Origin: Massilia sp. UBA2709
GTDB lineage: Bacteria; Pseudomonadota; Gammaproteobacteria; Burkholderiales; Burkholderiaceae_D
Assembly (NCBI GenBank): GCA_002354135.1
Contig: DEKZ01000444.1
Coordinates: forward strand, 624 to 19,670
Reading direction: 5' to 3'
DNA: 19,047 bases
Below, in pieces: positions 7,662-14,118 of this stretch. Within the stretch, counting starts at the first letter, position 1, and each line of letters opens with the position of its first letter. Position numbers and translations under genes: made by a program. The notes under the pieces were generated by a model that was not told the origin of the DNA, did no database searches, and saw only the letters and a list, made by a program, of their open reading frames with translations.

Positions 7662-9700
7662 ATGTATTTTTTGAAGAGTCGGGCGATTTCAAGGTCGGCT
7701 CGGTGCTGTCCCAGGCAGGCGAGGCCTACCAGGTGGAACTGGCGAGCGGCAAGCGCACCAAGGTGAAAGCCAAGGACGTGCTCCTGCAGTTCGATAAACC
7801 CGACCCCGAGGCGCTGCTGGAAGCGGCCAGGGGCATCGCCGCCGACGTCGACCTCGAGTTCCTGTGGGAAGTCGCCGGGCAGGAAGAGTTCGGCTTTGCC
7901 GAACTGGGCGCCGAGTACTTCGGCCACGCACCGCTGCCAAGCGAAGCGGCCGGCCTGGTGCTGGCCCTGCACTCGGCCCCGATCTACTTCTATAAAAAGG
8001 GACGCGGGCGCTACAAGGCCGCGCCCGAGCAGTCGCTGCGCGCGGCCCAGGCCGGCATCGAGAAGAAAAAGCAGCAGGCGCTGATCCAGGCCGCCTACGT
8101 CGAGGAACTGAAGGCGGGCAAGCTGCCGGAAGCGATGGCGCCGATCGTGCAGCAACTGCTGTTCAAGCCGGACAAGAACACCATCGAATACAAGGCAATG
8201 GAAACGGCCGCCAGCGAACTGCAGACCTCGGCGCCGCGCCTGATGCTGGCCACCAAGGGCATCGCCTCGCCGAAAGAGCTGCACATGGGCCGCTTCCTGT
8301 TCGAGCACTTCCCGCGCGGCGTCGGTTTCCCGCCGCTGCCGGTGCCGAGCGCCCCGGCCAACCTGCCGACGGCCAAGGTCGCCGCCTTCTCGATCGACGA
8401 CGTGACCACCACCGAGATCGACGACGCCTTCTCGGTCGAGCACCTGGAAGACGGCACCGTGCGCGTGGGCATCCACATCGCCGCGCCGGGCCTGGCGATC
8501 AAGCCGGACGACGAGATCGACAAGATCGCGCGCAGCCGCATGTCCACCGTCTATATGCCGGGCGACAAGATCACCATGCTGCCGGACGAGGTGGTGAACG
8601 CCTTCACCCTGGCCGAAGGCACGACCTGCCCGGCGCTGTCGCTGTACGCGGTGCTGAATCCGGCCGACTGGTCGACCGTCTCGACCACGACCCGCGCCGA
8701 GCTGGTGCCGATCGAAAGCAACCTGCGCCACAACGACCTGGACGAGCTGGTCAACGAAGCGGCGCTGGAAAACGGCGAAGGCGACTACCCGCACAAGCTT
8801 GAATTGTCCCTGCTGTGGAAATGGGCGCTGAAGCTGGAAGCGGGCCGCATGGCCAAGCGCGAAGCCTTCGGCCTGAAGCCCGAGCAGGCCAACCGCGTCG
8901 ACTTCAACTTCTACGTCGAGGACGACGTGGTCTCGATCGTCCGCCGCAAGCGCGGCGCGCCGCTGGATAAAATCGTCGCCGAGCTGATGATCTTCGCGAA
9001 CAGCACCTGGGGCAAGCTGCTGCACGACTCGGGCGTGCCGGGCATCTACCGTTCGCAAGGCGCCGGCAGCGGCGCCGGCTGGGCCGCCAAGATGCAGGTG
9101 CGCATGGTCACGCACGCCGCGCCCCACCAGGGCCTGGGCGTGGACCAGTACGCCTGGAGCACTTCGCCGCTGCGCCGCTATACCGACCTGGTCAACCAGT
9201 GGCAGATCATCGCCTGCGCCGAGCATGGCGTGACCGCGCCCCTGGTGGCGCCGTTCAAGCCGCGCGACGCGACCATGTTCTCGATCGTCTCGGCCTTCGA
9301 CGCCGCCTACTCGGCCTACAACGACTTCCAGCAGACCATGGAACGCTACTGGTGCCTGCGCTGGCTGGGCCAGGAGCAAGCCAAGCAGGTCGATGCCGTG
9401 GTGCTGAAGGAAGACGTGCTGCGCCTGGTCGACATTCCGCTGGTGATCCGCCTGGCCGGCCTGCCGCAGGTGGCGCGCGGCGCCCAGGTGAGGCTCGACA
9501 TCGTGCGCTGGGACGAAGTCGACCTCTCGCTCGAAGCGCGCCTGCTCGAAGTGGCGCAAACCGCGCCGAGCGAGGAGCTGGCGTTCGAGGAAGAAGAGGG
9601 CGATACCGGCGAAGCCGCGGTCGAGGAAGTCGTGGAAGCCGAAGGCGCGGTCGCGGCCATCAGCAGCGACGCCACCACGCCGGCTGGCGCCCAGCAATAA
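7658..9700 (+). CDS. RNase II/RNB-family 3'-5' exoribonuclease
   Basis: A 680-residue exoribonuclease of the RNB family that degrades RNA processively from the 3' end. An N-terminal OB-like region (1-60) is followed by a helical stretch, then the RNB domain from about residue 240. The metal-binding cluster is IDDVTTTEIDDA (D247, D255, D256; E253 replaces one aspartate of E. coli RNase II). SPLRRYTDLVNQWQ (from 503) supplies the arginines that contact RNA. A short S1-like segment ends near 620 and an acidic, Ala-rich tail follows. It is divergent from classical rnb and rnr, so I give no symbol. The ATG at 7658 overlaps the ubiC stop (ATGA). Confidence 0.92.
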   Translation: MNVFFEESGDFKVGSVLSQAGEAYQVELASGKRTKVKAKDVLLQFDKPDPEALLEAARGIAADVDLEFLWEVAGQEEFGFAELGAEYFGHAPLPSEAAGLVLALHSAPIYFYKKGRGRYKAAPEQSLRAAQAGIEKKKQQALIQAAYVEELKAGKLPEAMAPIVQQLLFKPDKNTIEYKAMETAASELQTSAPRLMLATKGIASPKELHMGRFLFEHFPRGVGFPPLPVPSAPANLPTAKVAAFSIDDVTTTEIDDAFSVEHLEDGTVRVGIHIAAPGLAIKPDDEIDKIARSRMSTVYMPGDKITMLPDEVVNAFTLAEGTTCPALSLYAVLNPADWSTVSTTTRAELVPIESNLRHNDLDELVNEAALENGEGDYPHKLELSLLWKWALKLEAGRMAKREAFGLKPEQANRVDFNFYVEDDVVSIVRRKRGAPLDKIVAELMIFANSTWGKLLHDSGVPGIYRSQGAGSGAGWAAKMQVRMVTHAAPHQGLGVDQYAWSTSPLRRYTDLVNQWQIIACAEHGVTAPLVAPFKPRDATMFSIVSAFDAAYSAYNDFQQTMERYWCLRWLGQEQAKQVDAVVLKEDVLRLVDIPLVIRLAGLPQVARGAQVRLDIVRWDEVDLSLEARLLEVAQTAPSEELAFEEEEGDTGEAAVEEVVEAEGAVAAISSDATTPAGAQQ

Positions 9701-9722
9701 GCCCAGGGGAGGGCGGCGTATC

Positions 9723-9995
9723 GTGAAGAGCAAGTCGGTCCGAACGGTCGTGATCGTCACGGCCGTGCTCGTGCTGGGCTACTGGGCGGTGTTCGCCTGG
9801 ATGGTGGCGCGCTCGCCCTTGAGCTTCGATGCCATCGACTTCGATCACGACGGCTCGGTCAGCTTCGACGAGGCGGACTATGCCTCTTCCTTCGGCATGC
9901 GCACGATCTACCGCGACGGTAACCAGTGCGTCGAGTATTTCGCGGAAAAAGACGGGGCCGCGCTCAAGCTGGTCTGCCCCGACAAATCCCGCTAG
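9723..9995 (+). CDS. Small single-pass membrane protein with one EF-hand loop
   Basis: A 90-residue protein: a positively charged N-terminus (K2, K4, R7), one hydrophobic helix (about 8-28), then a short domain that should lie in the periplasm. Residues 39-50 (DFDHDGSVSFDE) are a textbook 12-residue calcium-binding loop with D39, D41, D43, G44, V46 and E50. Two cysteines, C69 and C85, could form a disulfide. The start is a GTG with a strong GGGGAGGG ribosome site about 9 bases before it. It follows the exoribonuclease by 22 bases. Calcium binding is inferred from the loop; the role is unknown. Confidence 0.82.
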   Translation: MKSKSVRTVVIVTAVLVLGYWAVFAWMVARSPLSFDAIDFDHDGSVSFDEADYASSFGMRTIYRDGNQCVEYFAEKDGAALKLVCPDKSR

Positions 9996-10013
9996 ACAAA
10001 TCCCCATGAAGCG

Positions 10014-10033
10014 GGCCGCCCCGGCAGGCGGCC
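10014..10033. terminator. Hairpin between convergent genes
   Basis: GGCCGCC (10014-10020) and GGCGGCC (10027-10033) form a 7-bp GC-only stem with a 6-base loop in the 50-base gap between the EF-hand gene and nhaA, which converge here. There is no T-run on either side, so it would be an imperfect bidirectional terminator. Confidence 0.4.
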
Positions 10034-10045
10034 GCGCTCGCGCGC

Positions 10046-11257
10046 TCAACGCGCGTCCTGCTCCAGGTCCATCGTATTCGTATCGACGTCCACCGCGGTC
10101 GGCGCACCGAACAGCTTCAGCCACACGAAACCCAGCGTGCCCGCCACCAGCGAGGCCAGCAGGATCGCCATCTTCGAGGCATTGATCACCTCGGCGCTGC
10201 CGACGAAGGCGAGATTCGTGATGAAGATCGACATCGTGAAGCCGATCCCGCCCAGCAGGCCCGCGCCCAGCACATGCTTCCAGTTGAGGTCGAGCGGCAG
10301 CTTGCACAGGCCGAGCGCGACCGCGCCCAGGCTGGCCAGCACGATGCCGACCGGCTTGCCCAGCACCAGGCCGCCCAGGATGCCGAGGCTGTTGGTGGAC
10401 AAGAGTTCCCCGGCCCAGCCGGCATGGATTACGATGCCCGTGTTGGCCAGCGCGAAGATCGGCAGGATGCCGAAGGACACGGGCGTATGCAGGACGTGTT
10501 CGAGGCGGTGCGACGGCGATTCTTCATCGTCTTCGCGCGCGGAATAGGGGATCGCAAAGGCCAGCAGCACGCCGGCGATGGTCGCGTGCACACCGGACTT
10601 CAGCATCAAAAACCACATCAGCGCGCCGCCGATCAGGTAGGGCGTGAGCGCCATGATGCGCAGGAAGCGGTTCATGCACACCAGCAGCGCAAACACGGCC
10701 AGCGCGCCCAGCAGGTACAGGCCCGCCAGCTCCGCCGTGTAGAAAACGGCAATCACGATGATGGCGCCGAGGTCGTCCATCACGGCCAGCGCGGTGAGGA
10801 AGATCTTCAGCGAGGCCGGCACCCGGCTGCCGAGCAGGGCCAGCACGCCGAGGGCAAAGGCGATGTCGGTCGCCATCGGAATGCCGATGCCGGCCTGGGT
10901 CGGCGTGCCGCCGTTGAGCAGGAAGTGGACCAGGGCCGGCACCGCGATGCCGCCGGCGGCCGCCAGGATCGGCAGCATGGCATTGCGCAGGTCCGAAAGC
11001 TCCCCGTTGTACAGCTCGCGCTCGAGCTCCAGCCCGATGAGGAGGAAGAAGATTGCCATCAGGCCGTCGTTGACCCAGTGCTCGACGCTCATGCCGAGCA
11101 CCTGCATGTGCCAGATGTGCAGGTAATCAGCGCCGAGCGGCGAGTTGGCCAGCAGCAGGGAAACGAGGGTGCAGGCGATCAGGACGATGCCGCCGGCCTT
11201 TTTGGATTGAAAAAAGCGGGTGAAGCTGCGCGACAGGGCGCGTTGGATGACAGTCAT
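10046..11257 (-). CDS. nhaA: Na+/H+ antiporter NhaA
   Basis: A 403-residue inner-membrane antiporter that exports Na+ or Li+ in exchange for protons, giving sodium and alkaline pH tolerance. About 12 hydrophobic segments are visible. Transport residues are in place: D131 in ATDIAFALG, the pair D161-D162 in VMDDLGAI and K301 in GKPVGI, matching E. coli D133, D163/D164 and K300. The start at 11257 (MTVIQRALSRSF) has an AAAGGC ribosome site about 8 bases upstream; the longer frame begins 18 codons earlier without support. An acidic tail (after about 388) is longer than in E. coli. It is on the opposite strand to its neighbours on both sides. Confidence 0.96.
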   Translation of the reverse strand: MTVIQRALSRSFTRFFQSKKAGGIVLIACTLVSLLLANSPLGADYLHIWHMQVLGMSVEHWVNDGLMAIFFLLIGLELERELYNGELSDLRNAMLPILAAAGGIAVPALVHFLLNGGTPTQAGIGIPMATDIAFALGVLALLGSRVPASLKIFLTALAVMDDLGAIIVIAVFYTAELAGLYLLGALAVFALLVCMNRFLRIMALTPYLIGGALMWFLMLKSGVHATIAGVLLAFAIPYSAREDDEESPSHRLEHVLHTPVSFGILPIFALANTGIVIHAGWAGELLSTNSLGILGGLVLGKPVGIVLASLGAVALGLCKLPLDLNWKHVLGAGLLGGIGFTMSIFITNLAFVGSAEVINASKMAILLASLVAGTLGFVWLKLFGAPTAVDVDTNTMDLEQDAR

Positions 11258-11317
11258 CGGGTGCCTTTCATGGACGAATACGTTCCGCGTGGCGGCCCGA
11301 CCTACGCGCATCCTGCA

Positions 11318-11339
11318 TCACACCGCTGTGAGCGTGTGA
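11318..11339 (-). promoter_or_regulatory. Local hairpin in the nhaA leader, alternative to the large inverted repeat
   Basis: TCACAC (11318-11323) pairs with GTGTGA (11334-11339) and GCT (11325-11327) with AGC (11331-11333), giving nine pairs, one bulged base and a 3-base loop. The bases 11330-11339 are the same ones that form the outer arm of the 100-base inverted repeat, so only one of the two stems can form at a time. It lies about 60 bases before the nhaA start codon. Confidence 0.5.
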
Positions 11340-11429
11340 AAAAATCGTCAGGGCAAGGCGCATCGTCGAAGACAGTACGAGGGTACGGCGAGACGATGCA
11401 ACGCAGCCATGGCGATTTTTCACACGCTC
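11330..11429. repeat. 100-base imperfect inverted repeat (MITE/REP-like or structured RNA)
   Basis: The outer arms GAGCGTGTGAAAAAATCG (11330-11347) and CGATTTTTCACACGCTC (11413-11429) are complementary except for one extra A. Inside, GCATCGTC (11360-11367) pairs with GACGATGC (11392-11399), and GTAC (11375-11378) with GTAC (11383-11386) around a 4-base loop. The whole unit folds into one long hairpin with internal loops. The arm sequences GGCAAGGCG and AACGCAGCC resemble, from memory, intergenic repeats scattered in other proteobacterial genomes, which I cannot verify here. It contains no open reading frame of note. Confidence 0.75.
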
Positions 11430-11449
11430 TGTGTGTGCACCCTGAGGAC

Positions 11450-11455
11450 ATTATA
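11450..11455 (-). promoter_or_regulatory. Candidate -10 box for nhaA
   Basis: The minus strand reads TATAAT, a consensus -10 box, within TTGTTATAATGTCC. Transcription from it would start near 11443 and give nhaA a leader of about 185 bases containing the complete inverted repeat and the local hairpin. The -35 region is poor at the standard spacing. Confidence 0.4.
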
Positions 11456-11519
11456 ACAAGGGCGCAAAGCGTCCCGTTGCCACGCAGCCACCAATCTCCC
11501 GCAGTGCCTTGCGGCACGG

Positions 11520-11525
11520 TAGAAT
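11520..11525 (+). promoter_or_regulatory. Candidate -10 box for the tonB-like gene
   Basis: TAGAAT lies 39 bases before the GTG start of the tonB-like gene. No good -35 hexamer sits at 16-18 bases. The remaining gene-free sequence between 11258 and 11564 holds the inverted repeat, the local hairpin and the nhaA -10; I see nothing else in it. Confidence 0.35.
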
Positions 11526-11564
11526 GCCTGGATTCCCAGATTCAAAGCCGTCCGGCGCGCCCGC

Positions 11565-12446
11565 GTGAAGCATTCCCGACAAAACCGACCCCTGATGATC
11601 GCTCTTGCCGCCTCGGTGGCGGCGCACGCGCTGCTGCTGGCGGTCCGCTTCGCCGCGCCCGAGGTGTTCCGGATGCAGCCGGCCGACCCCGGCCTGGAGG
11701 TCATCCTGGTCAACGCCAAGCACGCCAACGCGCCGGCCAAGGCCGAGGCCCTGGCCCAGGCCAACCTGGAAGGCGGCGGCACCCAGGACGCCGGCCGCGC
11801 GAAGTCGCCGCTGCCGGACCTGCGCCGCAACGAGAACGGCGACAGCATCAAGGCCCTGCAGCGCCGCATCGCCGAGCTCGAGCAACAGCAGCAGAACGTG
11901 CTCACGCGCGTGCAGCAGTCGACCTTCGCCGCTGCTCCCGTGCGCGACAAGGACAAGCCGGACCCGAACCGCAGCGGACAGGACGACGTCGACACCGCGC
12001 GCCAGATCGCGCGCATGACGGCCGAGATCACCCAGACCATCGAGGACCAGAACAAGCGGCCCAAGCGCACCCATATCTCGCCGAGCACGCGCCAGGTCGG
12101 CTATGCGCTGTACTACAAGGCGATGCAGAAGCGCGTGGAGGAGATGGGCACGCTGAACTTCCCCCAGCAGAACGGGCGCAAGCTGTACGGCGAGCTGGTG
12201 GTCTCGATCCCGATCTTCCAGGACGGCAGCCTGTACCAGAAAGAAGGCGGACCGCGCGTCGAGCGCAGTTCCGGCAACCCGGCGCTGGACAAGGCGGCGC
12301 TCGAGATCGTGCGCCGCGCCGCACCCTTCGGCAGCTTCCCCCAGAACATGCGCACGGTCGGCAAGGATGACCTGTGGATCGTGATTACCCGCTTTACCTT
12401 CACCCGTGAGGAAAAAATGAAGGCCGAACTGCAGGAGGCATCGTGA
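11565..12446 (+). CDS. TonB-like energy transducer protein
   Basis: A 293-residue protein with one N-terminal membrane helix (about 11-30) containing the S-x3-H pattern (S17, H21) that TonB uses to contact ExbB/ExbD. A periplasmic linker follows, with a predicted coiled coil at about 95-118 (IKALQRRIAELEQQQQ) instead of the usual Pro/Lys-rich stretch. The C-terminal domain (about 175-285; GELVVSIPIFQDGSL, ALDKAALEIVRRAAPF) has the TonB fold pattern. No exbB, exbD or receptor gene is nearby, so it may be a housekeeping envelope protein rather than a siderophore transducer. The start is GTG at 11565; ATG at 11595 is an alternative. It overlaps aroE by 4 bases. Confidence 0.85.
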   Translation: MKHSRQNRPLMIALAASVAAHALLLAVRFAAPEVFRMQPADPGLEVILVNAKHANAPAKAEALAQANLEGGGTQDAGRAKSPLPDLRRNENGDSIKALQRRIAELEQQQQNVLTRVQQSTFAAAPVRDKDKPDPNRSGQDDVDTARQIARMTAEITQTIEDQNKRPKRTHISPSTRQVGYALYYKAMQKRVEEMGTLNFPQQNGRKLYGELVVSIPIFQDGSLYQKEGGPRVERSSGNPALDKAALEIVRRAAPFGSFPQNMRTVGKDDLWIVITRFTFTREEKMKAELQEAS

Positions 12447-13264
12447 GTGCCGGTACAACTGATCGATATTGCGTGATCGGCAACCCGGTCGCGCACAGCA
12501 AGTCGCCCCAGATCCACGCCGCCTTTGCCGCCCGGACCGGCCAACGCATCGAATACGGCCGCCGCATGGCGCCGCTCGACGGCTTCGCCGACGTCGTGCG
12601 CGACCTCGTCGCCAAGGGCTACAAGGGCGCGAACGTCACCGTGCCCTTCAAGCTGGAAGCGGCCGCCCTGGCCACGCGCCTGGAAGAACGGGCGCGCGCC
12701 GCCGGCGCGGTCAACACGCTGAGCTTCATCGACGGCGAGATCGTCGGCGACAACACCGACGGCCCCGGCCTGGTTGCCGACATCGTGCGCAACGCCGGCG
12801 TGGCGCTGGCCGGCAAACGCATCCTGCTGCTGGGCGCGGGCGGCGCCGCGCGCGGCGTGATGCTGCCTTTCCTGCAACAGGGGCCGCAGGCCATCCTGGT
12901 TGCCAACCGCACCCGCGCAACCGCCGATGCCCTCGTGGCCGACTTCCAGGACCAGGTCACCGAGGTGACATCCTGCGGCTTCGAGGACATCCGCGGCGCT
13001 TTCGACATCGTCGTCAACGCCACCTCGGCCAGCCTGGCCCAGGCACTGCCGCCGGTGCCCGCCTCGGCGTTCACGCAGGACACGCTGGCCCTGGACATGA
13101 TGTACGGCGACCAGCCGACGCCTTTCATGCAGTTCGCCGCGAAGCAGGGCGCACGCACGCGCGACGGCTTCGGCATGCTGGTCGAGCAGGCCGCCGAGGC
13201 CTTTGCGATCTGGCGCGGCGTGCGCCCCGACACCCACGATCTCCTGACGACTCTGCGTTCATAA
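12443..13264 (+). CDS. aroE: Shikimate dehydrogenase (NADP+)
   Basis: A 273-residue enzyme reducing 3-dehydroshikimate to shikimate with NADPH. Substrate-binding SKS is at 19-21, catalytic K70 ends NVTVPFK, N91 and D106 (GDNTDG) complete the active site, and the NADP-binding loop is GAGGAARG (131-138) with NRT at 155-157 for the adenosine phosphate. Length matches E. coli AroE. The GTG start overlaps the stop of the tonB-like gene in a GTGA, after a GGAGG at 12434-12438 that is an excellent ribosome site. It acts directly after AroQ, which is encoded 9 kb away in this window. Confidence 0.97.
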   Translation: MSAGTTDRYCVIGNPVAHSKSPQIHAAFAARTGQRIEYGRRMAPLDGFADVVRDLVAKGYKGANVTVPFKLEAAALATRLEERARAAGAVNTLSFIDGEIVGDNTDGPGLVADIVRNAGVALAGKRILLLGAGGAARGVMLPFLQQGPQAILVANRTRATADALVADFQDQVTEVTSCGFEDIRGAFDIVVNATSASLAQALPPVPASAFTQDTLALDMMYGDQPTPFMQFAAKQGARTRDGFGMLVEQAAEAFAIWRGVRPDTHDLLTTLRS

Positions 13265-13272
13265 TCAAAACA

Positions 13273-13995
13273 ATGGCAAAAAAAGGCAATACGGGCGGCG
13301 CCCCGAACAGGCGCCGCTGGATCAAGTGGATTTTCCTGGGGCCGATCCTGGCCGTGCTGCTGCTTCAGTTGTACTTCTTCGTGCAGGTCTGCTGGTTCGT
13401 CTACTTCAACCCGAGCTCGACCAGTTTCATGCGCCAGCAGCTTTCCGAGCTGCGCGAGAAGAACCCGAACGCCCAGCTCAAGCACGAGTGGGTGCCCTAC
13501 GAGCGCATCTCGAACAACCTCAAGCGCGCGGTCGTAGCGTCGGAAGACGCGAATTTCGCCGACCATCCGGGCGTGGACTTCGACGCCCTCGAGCGCGCCT
13601 ACGAGCGCAACAACCGCAAGCACAAGGTCGTCGGCGGCGGCTCGACCATCACCCAGCAGCTGGCGAAGAACCTGTTCCTGTCCGGATCGCGCAGCTACCT
13701 GCGCAAGGGGCAGGAGATGATCATCGCCTTCATGCTCGAGTCCGTGATGAGCAAGCGCCGCATCCTCGAGGTGTACCTGAACGTGGTCGAGTTCGGCCGC
13801 GGCGTGTTCGGCGCGGAAGCGGCGGCGCGCTATTACTTCCGCACCTCGGCGGCCCAGCTGGCCCCGGCCCAGGCCGCGCGCCTGGCCGTGATGCTGCCCA
13901 ATCCGCGCTACTACGACCGCAACCGCAGCACCAATTACCTGATCAAGCGCACCAACCTGATTCAGCGTCGCATGCGCGCGGCAGAGTTGCCATAA
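13273..13995 (+). CDS. mtgA: Monofunctional peptidoglycan glycosyltransferase MtgA
   Basis: A 240-residue inner-membrane enzyme that polymerises lipid II into glycan strands. After a basic N-terminus there is one transmembrane helix (about 17-43), then the GT51 domain. Catalytic E91 is in ASEDANFADHPG, followed by GGSTITQQLAKNLFLS (122-137), RKGQEMIIAFMLE (144-156) and the EVYLNVVEFGRGVFGAEAAA block (166-185). There is no transpeptidase domain, as expected for MtgA. It starts 8 bases after aroE with no clear ribosome site. Context with mpl suggests several cell wall genes share this locus. Confidence 0.96.
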   Translation: MAKKGNTGGAPNRRRWIKWIFLGPILAVLLLQLYFFVQVCWFVYFNPSSTSFMRQQLSELREKNPNAQLKHEWVPYERISNNLKRAVVASEDANFADHPGVDFDALERAYERNNRKHKVVGGGSTITQQLAKNLFLSGSRSYLRKGQEMIIAFMLESVMSKRRILEVYLNVVEFGRGVFGAEAAARYYFRTSAAQLAPAQAARLAVMLPNPRYYDRNRSTNYLIKRTNLIQRRMRAAELP

Positions 13996-14024
13996 CGGTA
14001 GTTATCAGAAACGCTGAAAAAACG

Positions 14025-14053
14025 CCGAAGACGGGGCAAAACCGTCGTTTCGG
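14025..14053 (+). terminator. Hairpin after mtgA
   Basis: GACGG (14030-14034) pairs with CCGTC (14042-14046), extended by CGAA (14026-14029) with TTCG (14049-14052) and an outer C-G pair across a 2-base bulge. The loop is 7 bases. There is no T-run after the stem, so it is a weak terminator at best. It lies 30 bases past the mtgA stop and about 65 bases before corA. Confidence 0.35.
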
Positions 14054-14078
14054 GGTGGCCGGCCTCGGGGCTAACGGG

Positions 14079-14084
14079 TACACT
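14079..14084 (+). promoter_or_regulatory. Candidate -10 box for corA
   Basis: TACACT lies 35 bases before the corA ATG. The -35 region is poor. The 123-base gap and the hairpin after mtgA suggest corA has its own promoter. Confidence 0.35.
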
Positions 14085-14118
14085 TGCGTCAGTTTTGATT
14101 CCGGCCGAGAAAGCGCGC

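Noticed and set aside
7577..9760. 727-codon open frame on the minus strand opposite the exoribonuclease
   Set aside because: Length alone is impressive, but the RNB motifs are on the plus strand and the shadow protein is compositionally typical of an antisense frame.
11330..11429. Inverted repeat as an insertion sequence end
   Set aside because: No transposase frame lies between the arms or nearby; the unit is too short for an autonomous element, so MITE/REP-like or leader RNA is preferred.
10274..12370. 698-codon plus-strand frame spanning nhaA, the inverted repeat and the tonB-like gene
   Set aside because: It crosses an intergenic region and two recognised genes; the sequence is Gln/Arg/Gly-rich without a domain pattern.
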